A DNA stretch of 64,000 nt. Source: Blastococcus sp. TF02A-30. GTDB taxonomy: Bacteria > Actinomycetota > Actinomycetes > Mycobacteriales > Geodermatophilaceae. Where the stretch lies: the NCBI RefSeq assembly GCF_003319185.1, contig NZ_QOHJ01000005.1:368043-432042 (forward strand), given 5' to 3'. The notes under the pieces are model-generated. The model was not told the DNA's origin and did not search any database. It saw only the letters and a program-made list of their open reading frames with translations. Positions 7,700-16,889 of this stretch are shown here, piece after piece (positions within the stretch are counted from its first letter, which is position 1; each line of letters begins with the position of its first letter). A program made the translations under genes and the position numbers.

Positions 7700-8659
7700 A
7701 TGTCTTTCGTGCAGATCGTGGTGCTGGCTGGTGGGACCGGTGGGGCTCGATTCCTGCGGGGGGTGCGGGCCGCCGCACCCGGGGCGGAGATCACCGCCGT
7801 GGTGAACACGGGGGACGACGTGACCCTGCACGGCATGCGCATCTGCCCCGACCTCGACACGGTGATGTACACCCTCGGCGGCGGCATCGACGAGGACCGG
7901 GGCTGGGGTCGGGCCGGGGAGACCTGGACGGTCAAGGAGGAGCTGGCCGCCTACGACGCCGACCCGACCTGGTTCGGCCTCGGCGACCGCGACCTGGCCA
8001 CCCACCTGATCCGGACCCGGATGCTCGACGCCGGCTACCCCCTGTCGGCGGTCACCGCCGCGCTGTCCGCGCGGTGGCAGCCCGGCGTCACGCTGCTGCC
8101 GATGAGCGACCAGCGGGTCGAGACCCACGTCGTGGTCGACGACCCGGAGACGGGCCGGCCGCGGGCCATCCACTTCCAGGAGTGGTGGGTGCGCCACCGC
8201 GCCGGCCTCGACCCGCGCAGCTTCGTCCAGATCGGCGTCGAGGCCGCTCGCCCGGCGCCGGGTGTCGTCGAGGCCCTCGCGGCCGCCGACGCGGTCCTCC
8301 TGGCGCCGTCGAACCCCGTGGTGTCCATCGGCACCGTGCTCGGCGTCCCGGGCCTGCGCGAGGCGCTCCTGGCCATCCGCGGGCGGGTCGCCGGCGTCTC
8401 GCCGATCGTGGGAGGCGCGGTCGTGCGCGGCATGGCCGACCGCTGCCTGCCCGCGCTGGGCATCGAGGTGAGCGCGCAGGGCGTGGGCCGGCACTACGGC
8501 GCCCGCCCCGATGGCGGCCTGCTCGACGCCTGGCTCGTGGCCCCCGACGACGACGCCGACGTCCCCGGCGTCGACGTGCGCCGGGTGCCGCTGCTGATGT
8601 CCTCCCCCGAGGCGACGACGGCGCTGGCCCGCGCGGCGCTGGAGGCGGCAGGTGCCTGA
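7700..8659 (+). CDS. fbiA: 2-phospho-L-lactate transferase (F420 synthesis)
   Basis: 319 residues. FbiA/CofD joins the activated phospholactate or phosphoenolpyruvate moiety to the deazaflavin Fo to give (dehydro)F420-0. Family signatures are [16 protein letters not shown] (7-22), [20 protein letters not shown] (34-53) and [16 protein letters not shown]. The ATG at 7700 fits the family's short N-terminus; GTG at 7709 is an alternative, and an in-frame ATG at 7631 would add 23 unlikely residues. The stop overlaps the start of the ligase gene by eight bases, so the two F420 genes are translated together. No fbiC or fbiD gene is in the window. Confidence 0.93.
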   Translation: MSFVQIVVLAGGTGGARFLRGVRAAAPGAEITAVVNTGDDVTLHGMRICPDLDTVMYTLGGGIDEDRGWGRAGETWTVKEELAAYDADPTWFGLGDRDLATHLIRTRMLDAGYPLSAVTAALSARWQPGVTLLPMSDQRVETHVVVDDPETGRPRAIHFQEWWVRHRAGLDPRSFVQIGVEAARPAPGVVEALAAADAVLLAPSNPVVSIGTVLGVPGLREALLAIRGRVAGVSPIVGGAVVRGMADRCLPALGIEVSAQGVGRHYGARPDGGLLDAWLVAPDDDADVPGVDVRRVPLLMSSPEATTALARAALEAAGA

Positions 8660-9704
8660 ACCGGCCGGTATCTCCGTGCTCCCCGTCCGGGAGCTACCCG
8701 AGTTCTCACCCGGCGACGACCTGGCCGGTGCCATCGCGCGGGCGGCGCCGTGGCTGGCCGACGACGACGTCGTCGTGGTGACCTCGAAGGTCGTGGCCAA
8801 GGTCGAGGGCGCGCTGGTGCGGGTCGATCCGGGCGCCGACCGCGAGGCGGCCCGCCAGGCCGCCATCGAGGGGCAGACGGTGCGCCTGGTGGCCCGCCGC
8901 GGCCCGCTGCGGATCGTGCAGACACCGCAGGGCTGGGTGGTGGCCGCCGCGGGCATCGACGCGTCCAACGTCGACCAGGGGGCGCTCGTGCTGCTGCCGG
9001 AGGACTCCGACGCCTCGGCCCGCGCGCTGCGGGAGCGGCTGCGGGCGCTGCTGGGCGTGGACGTCGCCGTCGTGGTGAGCGACACCTTCGGCCGCACGTG
9101 GCGCGAGGGGCTCACCGACGTCGCGGTCGGGTCGGCCGGCATCGCGGCGCTCACCGACCACCGCGGCGCCGTGGACGCGCACGGCAACCGGCTGGAGACG
9201 ACCCGGATCGCCGTCGTCGACGAGCTGGCCTCGGCCGCCGACCTGGTCAAGGGCAAGCTCGACGGGGTGCCGGTCGCGGTGGTCCGCGGCCTGGCGATCG
9301 CGCGGCCGGAGGTCGACGAGGGCACCCGCCCGCTCGTGCGGTCACCGGCCGACGACCTGTTCCCCTACGGCTCGCGGGACGTCGTGCCCACCCGCTCCCC
9401 CGCCGCGGAGCTGGTGCCGCGCGGCGGCGAGCTGCACGCGGTCGCGGCCGCCTTCCGCGCCGCAAGCACCGCGCTGCCGGAGTTCCCGGTGGTGCTGCGC
9501 TACGGCGGAGAGGGCGACGGCGTCGTCGACGTGCACCTGAGCGACGCGGTCACCACCACGACCGCGGTGAACCTCGGGGCGCTGCTCGGCGCGGCGATCG
9601 TCCAGCTGCACGCCGAGGGCTGGGCCACCCGGTGGGAACCGGCGGCCACCGCCGGTGGCACCTCACTCGTCGGGAGGCTGTGGCTGGGGACCTCCGCCCG
9701 CTGA
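8652..9704 (+). CDS. fbiB: F420:gamma-glutamyl ligase, FbiB with reduced C-terminal domain
   Basis: 350 residues. The N-terminal part (to about 240) is a CofE-type ligase that adds glutamate to F420-0: [34 protein letters not shown] and [20 protein letters not shown] are family blocks. Mycobacterial FbiB is about 450 residues because a nitroreductase-like domain of about 200 residues follows. Here only about 94 residues follow (from [12 protein letters not shown]), and they keep one nitroreductase-like helix, [18 protein letters not shown]. The second half therefore looks shrunken or degenerate. GTG start; overlaps fbiA by eight bases, and rmlA follows 28 bases later. Confidence 0.85.
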   Translation: MPEPAGISVLPVRELPEFSPGDDLAGAIARAAPWLADDDVVVVTSKVVAKVEGALVRVDPGADREAARQAAIEGQTVRLVARRGPLRIVQTPQGWVVAAAGIDASNVDQGALVLLPEDSDASARALRERLRALLGVDVAVVVSDTFGRTWREGLTDVAVGSAGIAALTDHRGAVDAHGNRLETTRIAVVDELASAADLVKGKLDGVPVAVVRGLAIARPEVDEGTRPLVRSPADDLFPYGSRDVVPTRSPAAELVPRGGELHAVAAAFRAASTALPEFPVVLRYGGEGDGVVDVHLSDAVTTTTAVNLGALLGAAIVQLHAEGWATRWEPAATAGGTSLVGRLWLGTSAR

Positions 9705-9718
9705 CCGGCAGCTCTGGG

Positions 9719-9724
9719 TAGCGT
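9719..9724 (+). promoter_or_regulatory. -10 element of rmlA, leaderless
   Basis: TAGCGT eight bases before the rmlA ATG (9733), no Shine-Dalgarno between; gives rmlA a promoter separate from fbiAB. Confidence 0.45.
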
Positions 9725-9732
9725 GGCGCCCC

Positions 9733-10602
9733 ATGCGCGGGATCATCCTGGCCGGTGGCACGGGGAGCCGTCTGTTCCCCATCACCCAGGCCGTGAGCAA
9801 GCAGCTGATGCCGGTCTACGACAAGCCGATGGTCTACTACCCGCTCTCGACGCTGATGATGGCCGGCGTCCGGGAGGTGCTCGTCATCACCACGCCCGCG
9901 GACCAGGCGGCTTTCCGCGCGCTGCTCGGTGACGGCAGCCGGTTGGGCATGCGCATCGAGTACGCGGCGCAGCCCCGGCCGGAGGGGCTGGCCCAGGCGT
10001 TCCTCATCGGCGCGGACTTCATCGGCGAGCAGTCGGTCGCGCTCGTCCTCGGTGACAACATCTTCTACGGGGCCGGGCTCGGCACCGCGCTGTCCCGCCT
10101 GCCCGAACCGGACGGGGGGCACGTCTTCGCCTACCACGTGTCCAACCCGAAGGAGTACGGCGTCGTGGAGTTCGACGACGAGGGACGTGTGCTGTCCATC
10201 GAGGAGAAGCCGGCGGAGCCCAAGAGCTCCTACGCCGTCCCGGGGCTCTACTTCTACGACAACCAGGTGGTCGAGATCGCGCGGGGGATCACGCCGAGCG
10301 CTCGGGGCGAGCTGGAGATCACCGCGGTCAACGAGCACTACCTGCGCGAGGGGCGCCTCACGGTGACCGCGCTCGACCGCGGCACCGCCTGGCTGGACAC
10401 CGGGACGTTCCAGTCGCTGCGCCAGGCCACGGAGTTCGTGTCGGTGGTCGAGGAGCGCCAGGGTCTCAAGGTCGGCTGCATCGAGGAGGTCGCCTGGCGC
10501 AACGGCTGGCTCGACGACGACGGTCTGCGCCGCGCCGCCGAGCCGCTGGCCAAGAGCGGCTACGGCGACTACCTCATCGGCCTGCTGCGCGAGGGTCGCT
10601 GA
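9733..10602 (+). CDS. rmlA: Glucose-1-phosphate thymidylyltransferase
   Basis: 289 residues, the normal length for RmlA/RfbA, which makes dTDP-glucose, the first step to dTDP-L-rhamnose. The nucleotide-binding signature [20 protein letters not shown] starts at residue 8, followed by [49 protein letters not shown] and [10 protein letters not shown] are further family blocks. I chose the ATG at 9733 because the family N-terminus is MRGIILAGG and a -10 element lies eight bases upstream. The rmlB, rmlC and rmlD genes are not in the window. The rhamnosyltransferase WbbL encoded at 29.5-30.4 kb is the likely consumer of the product. Confidence 0.95.
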   Translation: MRGIILAGGTGSRLFPITQAVSKQLMPVYDKPMVYYPLSTLMMAGVREVLVITTPADQAAFRALLGDGSRLGMRIEYAAQPRPEGLAQAFLIGADFIGEQSVALVLGDNIFYGAGLGTALSRLPEPDGGHVFAYHVSNPKEYGVVEFDDEGRVLSIEEKPAEPKSSYAVPGLYFYDNQVVEIARGITPSARGELEITAVNEHYLREGRLTVTALDRGTAWLDTGTFQSLRQATEFVSVVEERQGLKVGCIEEVAWRNGWLDDDGLRRAAEPLAKSGYGDYLIGLLREGR

Positions 10603-10615
10603 CCCTCCCGGCCGG

Positions 10616-11908
10616 TCAGCCGATCCGGGTCCAGACGCCGCAGCCGGAGCTCGAGAAGCCGGCGTCGGCGGGATCGATCGAGACCACCGTCCCGAAACCG
10701 TTGGCGATGATCCCGTCGACCCCCTCGTGCGAGAAGTCCGACAGCCTCTCCCAGTAGCAGGAATCGGCCGAGCCGCTGGCCTGGTAGGTGCCCGGGGCGA
10801 TGTGCCGGCCGACCACGTATGTGCCGACCTCGAACACCGTGACGGGAGCCGGCGGGTACGTGGCCGCCACCGGCTGCCAGCTGCCGCACCTGCTGGACTC
10901 GAAGCCGACGTCGGTGGCAGCGATCGTCACGATCTGCGCCCGCCCGATCCCGTTCGCGATGATCTCGTCGAACGTGCCGCCGAAGCCGGACGTCCGAGCG
11001 AAGTAGCAGGAGTCCGCCGCCGCGCCGGAGCGGTAGGTGCCCGGTGCGATCCCCGCATTCACCCGGTGGGTGCCGTCGCCGAACGCGGACCCGCCGACGG
11101 GTGCCGGGGGTGCCGGGGGTGCCGGTGCCCGTCGGACGCCGAGGGTGTCGAGGCCGTCGCCGTTCCAGTCGCCGCTGAACGCGGTGTCGGTGGGCTCACC
11201 GTAGGCGAGCTCCCGATCGGCCGGGCCCGACGTCAGCGAGTGGCGCAGGAAGTACGTGGCGGCCCGTCGCACGCCGAGCGTGTCGCCGGCCTGGCCCTCC
11301 GACCACCGGCCGACGAGGACGACGTCGCCGGGGTCCCCGTAGAAGAACTCGCTCGACGCGGTGCCGGTCGAGAGGTCGTTCTTGACGAAGTAGTGGTTGC
11401 CCCGGCGCACCATGAGCGTGTCGCCGCCGCGGCCGTCCCAGTCGCCGACGAGCACGGTGTCGCCCGGATCGCCGTAGGTGAACACGACGTCGGCCGTGCC
11501 GGTGGTGACGCTGTTCTTGACGAAGAAGGTGTTGCCGCGGCGGACGGCGAGCGTGTCGGAACCGTTGCCGTCCCAGTCCCCGACGAGCACGGTGTCGCCC
11601 GCGTCGCCGTAGGAGAAGACCACGTCAGCGGCCCCGGACGTGGCGCTGTTGCGGGCGTGGAAGGTGAGTCCCCGGCGCACCATCAGGGTGTCGGTGCCGC
11701 TGCCGTCCCAGTCGCCGACGTAGACCTCGTCGCCGTGGTCCCCGTAGGCCAGTTCGATGTTGGCGCGGCCGGTGAAGGCGTCGTTGAGGTAGTACATCGC
11801 GCCCACGCCGCCGACGGTCGTCCCTTGCGCCGACGCCGTTCCGGTTCCCGTCAGCAGGGTCGCGACGATCGCCGCGATCCCGATTCCTGCCCGCATCCGC
11901 AGCCCCAT
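10616..11908 (-). CDS. Secreted five-repeat protein with two C-terminal PGTY modules
   Basis: 430 residues. A signal peptide (MGLRMRAGIGIAAIVATLLT, cleavage after TASA) is followed by five tandem repeats of about 46 residues, each with the pattern xYFxxNSxTxGxADxxFxYG, GDPGDTVLVGDWDGNGSDTL, xVRRG. After a Pro/Ala linker come two copies of a module of about 65 residues (GIAPGTYRSGAAADSCYFAR; HIAPGTYQASGSADSCYWER), each with two cysteines and an IIANG motif, a module common in secreted actinobacterial proteins. The function is unknown; the repeats probably form a propeller. The ATG at 11908 places the signal peptide correctly. Convergent with rmlA, 13 bases apart. Close paralogue of the gene at 15752-16711. 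Confidence 0.85.
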   Translation of the reverse strand: MGLRMRAGIGIAAIVATLLTGTGTASAQGTTVGGVGAMYYLNDAFTGRANIELAYGDHGDEVYVGDWDGSGTDTLMVRRGLTFHARNSATSGAADVVFSYGDAGDTVLVGDWDGNGSDTLAVRRGNTFFVKNSVTTGTADVVFTYGDPGDTVLVGDWDGRGGDTLMVRRGNHYFVKNDLSTGTASSEFFYGDPGDVVLVGRWSEGQAGDTLGVRRAATYFLRHSLTSGPADRELAYGEPTDTAFSGDWNGDGLDTLGVRRAPAPPAPPAPVGGSAFGDGTHRVNAGIAPGTYRSGAAADSCYFARTSGFGGTFDEIIANGIGRAQIVTIAATDVGFESSRCGSWQPVAATYPPAPVTVFEVGTYVVGRHIAPGTYQASGSADSCYWERLSDFSHEGVDGIIANGFGTVVSIDPADAGFSSSGCGVWTRIG

Positions 11909-12053
11909 GTCATGCCCCGATCCCGGACGCCCCCGTGGCGACCCGAACGGACCCTGCCACCTGCGCCTCGACATCCGTGGTTGCGACAGCGCGATCACCC
12001 GAAGGAGTTCCGTGAGTGAGCGGCTCGGCCGCACCAGGGGTGCGAGCCGATCG

Positions 12054-13622
12054 TCAGTCGTCCGACCGGCGGCGCATGCTCAGGACGAGGAGGACGGTCA
12101 TGGCCAGCGTCATGCTGGCGGCCACCCCGGCGGCGAGCAGCCCGACGCCGTCGGCGTCCAGCAGCGCCCTCGCCGCCTGGACCTCCGCCTCCTCGGCCGC
12201 CAGCGCGAGCCGCGTGCTCTCGGTGGTCTCGAGGACGTCGGACTCGTCCCCCCCGGCGCCGGACCAGAACCCCGGGGTCCACGGCTCCACGGTCTCGACC
12301 ACGGGCGCCGGCTCGACGACGGGCTCGGTCTCGACGACAGGTGCGGGCTCGACGACGGGCGCAGACTCGACCTCGGGCGCCGGCTCGACCACGGGCGCCT
12401 GCTCCGTCTCCACCACCGGGGCGACCTCCGCCACGGGCGCAGCCTCCACGATGGGCTCGGGCTCCACGATCGGCTCGGGCTCCACGATCGGCTCGGGCTC
12501 CACGACCGGCTCGGGCTCCACGACCGGCTCGGGCTCGACGACGGGTGCTGCCTCGGAGACGGGCGGCTCCTCGGTGACCGGCTCCGTCTCCAGCGCCGGC
12601 TCGGTCGGTGCGCTGGGGACCGGAGCGTCAGCCGCGGTGTAGGTGAGGACGATCGAGGCGGGGCCCTCGGCGAGCGAGCTCGATCCACCGACGGGCACCA
12701 GCGACGTGCCGCCGGAACCGGCTGCCCCCGGCTCGCCACCGGCACCGCCGAAGACGCCGCCGCCGCCACCGCCGCCGGAGACGGGGGAACCTGCGGACGC
12801 GGTCCCCGGCATCCCGGCGCCGTACCGGCCCTCGTTCCGCCACTGCTCGAGCGGAAGCGCCGGCGGCTCCTCGACGAGCGCTTCGGCGAGAGGCGCTTCC
12901 TCGGCCGGCAGGTCTGCGACCGGCGCCGCCTCGTCGGCCGGCGCCTCCTGCACGGGCGCCCCCTCGACCGGCAGCTCCTCGACCGGCACCTCCTCGACGG
13001 GCAGCTCCTCGACCGGCTCGGCGTAGGACCACGCGGTCGGGTCGCCGGCGCCACCAGCCGTCAGCAGGGCTCCCCCGCCGCTGCCCGCGGCCACGAGCAG
13101 TCGCGACTCGAGACTGCCGGGCTCCGAGCTGCTGATCGTGCGGACGTCGGAGGCGCCACCGCCCCCGGCGCCCGAGGTCGCCGCCTCGTCGTCCGTGGCG
13201 ACGACGTCGGCACCCGGCGCTCCCCCGTTCGCCCCGGCCGCTCCTCCTGGCGCCGTGGCGCCGTCGATGGCACGTGCACCGTCGCCACCGTTGCCGCCGA
13301 CGGCGAGGAACAGGCTGCTGCCCGGTGAGACGGCGAGCGTGCCGGTGACCGCGGCGGGTTGCCCCGCCGCCGGCCCGTCGACCGCGCGACCACCGGTGCC
13401 GCCGACGGCCGTGACGGCCAGGCTCGTCACTCCGTCCGGGACGACGAAGACGTGCTCCGTGCCAGCGGCGAGGTACGTGCAGGTGACGGTCGGCGACCCC
13501 GTCGCCGTCACGCACACCTCGTCCGCGACGGCGGGTGCCGCCCCGCCGAGGAGCAGCCCGGCGCTGACCATGCCGGTGACCCCGGTCAGGGCCAGGGACG
13601 AGCGGAAGACGGGGCGGATCAC
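12054..13622 (-). CDS. Secreted Gly-rich/Pro-Glu-repeat protein with C-terminal membrane anchor
   Basis: 522 residues. Signal peptide 1-33 (cut near AVA-DE). Residues 35-200 and 268-330 form a Gly-rich, beta-rich domain of the kind seen in bacterial glycine-rich surface proteins; it is interrupted at 202-256 by acidic repeats such as EELPVEEVPVEELPVE. Residues 335-445 are a long Pro/Glu/Val stalk (VVEPEP, IVEPEP, VVEPAP). It ends with a helix, a transmembrane segment at about 493-515 and the basic tail MRRRSDD, but no LPXTG motif. I infer a protein anchored in the membrane whose stiff stalk lifts the glycine-rich head through the wall. GTG start with GAGGAG five bases upstream. Confidence 0.75.
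   Translation of the reverse strand: MIRPVFRSSLALTGVTGMVSAGLLLGGAAPAVADEVCVTATGSPTVTCTYLAAGTEHVFVVPDGVTSLAVTAVGGTGGRAVDGPAAGQPAAVTGTLAVSPGSSLFLAVGGNGGDGARAIDGATAPGGAAGANGGAPGADVVATDDEAATSGAGGGGASDVRTISSSEPGSLESRLLVAAGSGGGALLTAGGAGDPTAWSYAEPVEELPVEEVPVEELPVEGAPVQEAPADEAAPVADLPAEEAPLAEALVEEPPALPLEQWRNEGRYGAGMPGTASAGSPVSGGGGGGGVFGGAGGEPGAAGSGGTSLVPVGGSSSLAEGPASIVLTYTAADAPVPSAPTEPALETEPVTEEPPVSEAAPVVEPEPVVEPEPVVEPEPIVEPEPIVEPEPIVEAAPVAEVAPVVETEQAPVVEPAPEVESAPVVEPAPVVETEPVVEPAPVVETVEPWTPGFWSGAGGDESDVLETTESTRLALAAEEAEVQAARALLDADGVGLLAAGVAASMTLAMTVLLVLSMRRRSDD
12445..12534 (-). repeat. 18-bp minisatellite inside the Pro-Glu stalk gene
   Basis: Five head-to-tail copies of an 18-base unit (tccacgatcggctcgggc on the plus strand), differing at one or two bases, followed by degenerate partial copies. 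Each encodes VVEPEP or IVEPEP. In-frame unit length means copy-number change would lengthen or shorten the stalk without a frameshift. Confidence 0.9.
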
Positions 13623-13804
13623 GGGGACTCCTCGGTGCGGGCGGTGCGCCCCGGATCGCGCAGGCGTGCGACACCTGCACCGGGACGGCGTTGCCGAGAC
13701 GTTATGAGTCCGAGATGCCCGTTCGGCTGCAGTCAGGGCCGAGGGCGAGGCGTCTGTGGTGGCTGGGGCGCCTGCGTCTCCTGTCGTCGTCGCCGGAAGG
13801 CGGA

Positions 13805-13847
13805 GACCAGATCCGGGCGAGACCAGATCCGGGCGAGGTCAGATCCG
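13805..13847 (+). repeat. Short tandem repeat at the end of the glycosylase gene
   Basis: Two exact copies of the 16-base unit gaccagatccgggcga (13805-13820 and 13821-13836) plus a partial third that runs into the last codons of the glycosylase gene. The role is unknown. Confidence 0.8.
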
Positions 13848-14777
13848 CCGGTAGTTCGTCGGGGCGTTGCGCGGTCCCCGCCGCGGCGGGCGGCTGCCGC
13901 CGGCGATCAGCAGCCGGACGACGCGCTGCCGGTGCCCGCGCCAGGGCTCGAGGAGTTCGAGCATGCCGGCGTCGTCGGTCTTCCGGCCGGCCAGGGACCA
14001 GCCGACGATGTTCTTCAGGTGGTAGTCGCCGACGCTCACCGTGTCGGGGTCACCGAGGGTGCGCTGGACGACCTCCGCCGCCGTCCAGACGCCGATGCCG
14101 GGCACCGTGGTCAGCCGCCGCTGCAGGGTGGGTGAGTCGCAACCGGCGGGTTCGAGGCGGCCGGCCACGGAGGCGACGGCGCGCAGCGCGCGGCGGCGAG
14201 CGCCGTCCAGGCCGCAGGAGTGCCACTGCCAGTCCGTGACGTCGAGGACCCGCTGCGCCGACGGCACCACCCGCATGCCCTCGGGCGCCGGCCCCGGCGC
14301 CGCAGCACCGGCCAGCCGGATCAGCTCACGCCACACGCGGTGCGCCTCGACGACGGTCACCTTCTGCTCGAGGACGGCGGGGACGAGAGCGTCCCAGGTG
14401 CGGCCGGTGCCACCCAGCCGCAGCCACGGCATGCCGTGGTGCAGCCGGGCGACGAGGGGATGCCCGTCCGGCCGGAAGTCATCGACCTGGTCGTCGGCAC
14501 CCAGCCAGCCAGGCACCCGCTCCCCCGCCCACGCCGCGCCCGGACCCCAGGCCGTGATGCGGACGGACCCACCGGCGTGGTCGATCCGGACGGTCGCCGG
14601 ACCGTCGGGTGTCGTGGTCGTGCGCCAGGCCGCACCGGCGTCGTCGTAGCGCAGGGTCGGGTCACCGGCGCCGCGCTGGTGCGGCTGCAGCGCCCGCCGG
14701 AGGTCCAGCGGCCAGTCCGGTCGCCACTCGCTCTCGAAGGAGGGAGAGGTCGCCGCGGGAAGGACGGCGGTGCTCAA
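13839..14777 (-). CDS. HhH-GPD DNA glycosylase (AlkA-like)
   Basis: 312 residues. Base-excision glycosylase of the helix-hairpin-helix GPD superfamily, probably removing alkylated bases. The hairpin reads LTTVPGIGVWTAAEVVQRTL, and the catalytic aspartate is in VSVGDYHLKNIVGW, the AlkA position. The N-terminal 100 residues form the beta-rich AlkA-type domain (DPTLRYDDAGAAWRTTTT). I chose the TTG at 14777 because GAGGAG lies at ideal distance and the sequence before it has no family similarity; an ATG at 14834 would add 19 residues. Isolated on the minus strand between the SDR gene and the Pro-Glu protein. No cluster-binding cysteines are seen. Confidence 0.82.
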   Translation of the reverse strand: MSTAVLPAATSPSFESEWRPDWPLDLRRALQPHQRGAGDPTLRYDDAGAAWRTTTTPDGPATVRIDHAGGSVRITAWGPGAAWAGERVPGWLGADDQVDDFRPDGHPLVARLHHGMPWLRLGGTGRTWDALVPAVLEQKVTVVEAHRVWRELIRLAGAAAPGPAPEGMRVVPSAQRVLDVTDWQWHSCGLDGARRRALRAVASVAGRLEPAGCDSPTLQRRLTTVPGIGVWTAAEVVQRTLGDPDTVSVGDYHLKNIVGWSLAGRKTDDAGMLELLEPWRGHRQRVVRLLIAGGSRPPRRGPRNAPTNYRRI

Positions 14778-14935
14778 CTGGTTCTCCTCGGCTGCGCGGC
14801 CTCGCTCGTGCGCACAGGAGCGGTGTGCGACCACGCCGGCGGGCTCTGGGCTCCGAGCTTCCCCGCCGGATCGTCAGCTGTCCAGGAGCACCCCGCCGTG
14901 GCGGGTACGTCGCGAAGGCGACGGTCCGGAACGGG

Positions 14936-15706
14936 TCAGCGAGGGGCCATGCGGAGCGCGCCGTCCATGCGGATGACCTCGCCGTTGAGGTAGCCGTGCT
15001 CGACGATCGCCAGCGCGAGCTGGGCGAAGTCCTCCGGCCGGCCCAGCCGCTTGGGGAACGGGATGCCGGCGGCCAGCGCGGTCCGGGCGTCCTCGGGGAG
15101 ACCGGCCAGCAACGGGGTGTCGACGAGCCCGGGGGCGATCGTGCACACCCGGACGCCGACCGAGGAGAGGTCGCGCGCCGCCGGCAGGGTCAGCCCGACG
15201 ATGCCGCCCTTGGACGCGGCGTACGCGGCCTGGCCGATCTGCCCGTCGTAGGCCGCGATCGACGCCGTGTTGACCACCACGCCGCGCTCGCCGTCCTCCG
15301 TCGGCTCGGTGCGCGCCATCGCGGCCGCGGCGAGCCGGAGCACGTTGAAGGTGCCGACCAGGTTCACCATCACGGTGCGGGTGAAGGCGTCGAGCTCGTG
15401 CGGCACGCCGTCCCGGCCGACCACCCGCCCGGCGTAGCCGATCCCGGCGCAGTTGATCGCGATGCGCAGCGGGCGGTCCTTCCCGGTGGCGTCCTCGATG
15501 GCCGCCTGGACCGATGCCTCGTCCGTGACGTCGGTGCGGACGAAGGTCGTGTGCCCACCCAGCTCGGCGGCCAGCGCCTGGCCACGCTCCTCCTGCAGGT
15601 CGAGGATGGTGACGGCGGCGCCGCGGGCGGCCAGCGCGCGCGTGGTGGCCGCCCCCAGGCCGGAAGCGCCACCGGACACGACCGCAGCGACGTCGAGGTT
15701 CTTCAT
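14936..15706 (-). CDS. Short-chain dehydrogenase, 3-hydroxyacyl-CoA dehydrogenase type
   Basis: 256 residues. NAD-dependent SDR, most like the HSD17B10/3-hydroxy-2-methylbutyryl-CoA dehydrogenase group acting in beta-oxidation or branched-chain amino acid breakdown. Cofactor motif SGGASGLG (11-18) with D36 after the second strand favouring NAD; NCAG motif ([10 protein letters not shown]); catalytic Ser in [13 protein letters not shown] and Tyr-Lys in YAASK near 161-165. Substrate is a family-based guess. The ATG at 15706 follows a TAATGT -10 element by seven bases, suggesting a leaderless transcript. It lies 45 bases downstream of the secreted repeat gene on the same strand but is functionally unrelated. 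Confidence 0.88.
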   Translation of the reverse strand: MKNLDVAAVVSGGASGLGAATTRALAARGAAVTILDLQEERGQALAAELGGHTTFVRTDVTDEASVQAAIEDATGKDRPLRIAINCAGIGYAGRVVGRDGVPHELDAFTRTVMVNLVGTFNVLRLAAAAMARTEPTEDGERGVVVNTASIAAYDGQIGQAAYAASKGGIVGLTLPAARDLSSVGVRVCTIAPGLVDTPLLAGLPEDARTALAAGIPFPKRLGRPEDFAQLALAIVEHGYLNGEVIRMDGALRMAPR

Positions 15707-15713
15707 GCCCCGG

Positions 15714-15719
15714 ACATTA
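15714..15719 (-). promoter_or_regulatory. -10 element of the SDR gene, leaderless
   Basis: TAATGT on the minus strand, seven bases before the ATG at 15706. Confidence 0.45.
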
Positions 15720-15751
15720 ATGGGGGCCCTACGGCCTGCTGGTGCGACGTG

Positions 15752-16711
15752 TCACGGCAGGCTCTCGCACGCCCGCAGGTTGCCGTCCGCGTCGAGACCG
15801 GCCACGTCGCCGTAGGCGGGGTAGTAGCGGGTGAACCACGCCTGCGCCTGCGCCTGGGTGGCGAAGTCTGCACAGTCCACGTCGGCGGGCCGTCCCGGCG
15901 GCACAGGGGCCGGAACGGGGACGATATCGCGGCGGACACCCAGGGTGTCGAGACCGTCGGCGTTCCAGTCTCCGGTGAACGCGGTGTCCGTGGGCTCGCC
16001 GTACGCGAACACCGTGTCGGCCACCCCTGAGGTCAGGGAGTTCCGGAGGAAGTAGGTGCTCCCCCGCCGGACACCGAGCGTGTCACCGGCCTGGCCCGCC
16101 GACCAGCGGCCGACCAGGACGACGTCGCCCGGGTCCCCGTACAGGAACTCGCCCGAGGCAACCCCGGTCGACAGATCGTTCTTGACGAAGTAACGGCCAC
16201 CCCGGCGGACGGTCAGGGTGTCCCCGCCCTGGCCGTCCCAGTCGCCCACCAGCACGGTGTCGCCCGGATCGCCGTAGGAGAAGACCACGTCGGCCGTGCC
16301 CGTGCTGACGGTGTTCTTGACGAAGTAGGTGCCGCCGCGGCGGACCACGAGCGTGTCCGAGCCGTTGCCGTCCCAGTCGCCCACCAGCACGGTGTCGCCC
16401 GGGTCCCCGTAGGAGAAGACGACGTCCGCGGGGCCCGACGTGGCGCTGTTCCTGGCGTAGAAGCTGTTCCCTCGCCGCACCATCAGGGTGTCCGTGCCGT
16501 TGCCGTCCCAGTCGCCGACGTGGACGTCGTCCAGCCGCTCACCGTACGTGAGGACCCGATTGGCCTGGCCGGTGAAGGCGTCGTTGAGGTAGTAGCCGAC
16601 GCCGGAGCCCCCGATCGGCGTGCCCTGGGCAGCGGCCGGAGCGGCCCCCGCCCCGAGCAACCCAGCTGTCACGACGGCTGTTGTCACGCCTGCCCGCGTC
16701 CGACGTCCCAC
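15752..16711 (-). CDS. Secreted five-repeat protein with Excalibur-like C-terminus
   Basis: 319 residues. Signal peptide (TAVVTAGLLGAGAAPAAAQG), then five repeats of about 46 residues very close to those of the gene at 10616-11908 (for example DTVLVGDWDGNGSDTLVVRR and RYFVKNDLSTGVASGEFLYG). The tail of about 45 residues has DCADFATQAQAQAWFTRYYP and GLDADGNLRACESLP, matching the Excalibur calcium-binding motif DxDxDGxxCE in spacing. Long in-frame readings further upstream run through the bactofilin-like gene on the other strand, so I placed the start at the GTG at 16711, which is preceded by GCGGGGG and directly followed by the signal peptide. The role is unknown; surface binding is likely. 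Confidence 0.8.
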   Translation of the reverse strand: MGRRTRAGVTTAVVTAGLLGAGAAPAAAQGTPIGGSGVGYYLNDAFTGQANRVLTYGERLDDVHVGDWDGNGTDTLMVRRGNSFYARNSATSGPADVVFSYGDPGDTVLVGDWDGNGSDTLVVRRGGTYFVKNTVSTGTADVVFSYGDPGDTVLVGDWDGQGGDTLTVRRGGRYFVKNDLSTGVASGEFLYGDPGDVVLVGRWSAGQAGDTLGVRRGSTYFLRNSLTSGVADTVFAYGEPTDTAFTGDWNADGLDTLGVRRDIVPVPAPVPPGRPADVDCADFATQAQAQAWFTRYYPAYGDVAGLDADGNLRACESLP

Positions 16712-16889
16712 GATGACCCCCGCTTCCGCGCCTCCGTGACGCCCCCAGACCTTGGCACGGGATCCGCCGCATGACCACTTCCGAGACCCGCTCGTCCCAG
16801 GAGCCCCGCCCTCCTTCTCCCCGGGGGTCCGCGGAACCCCCCGGTGACCGGACGTATCTTCGGGCTTCGGATCCGAGAGAGGTTGCGGC

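Noticed and set aside
12445..12534. Evenly spaced repeats that might suggest a CRISPR array
   Set aside because: The 18-base units are contiguous with no unique spacers and encode VVEPEP in frame.
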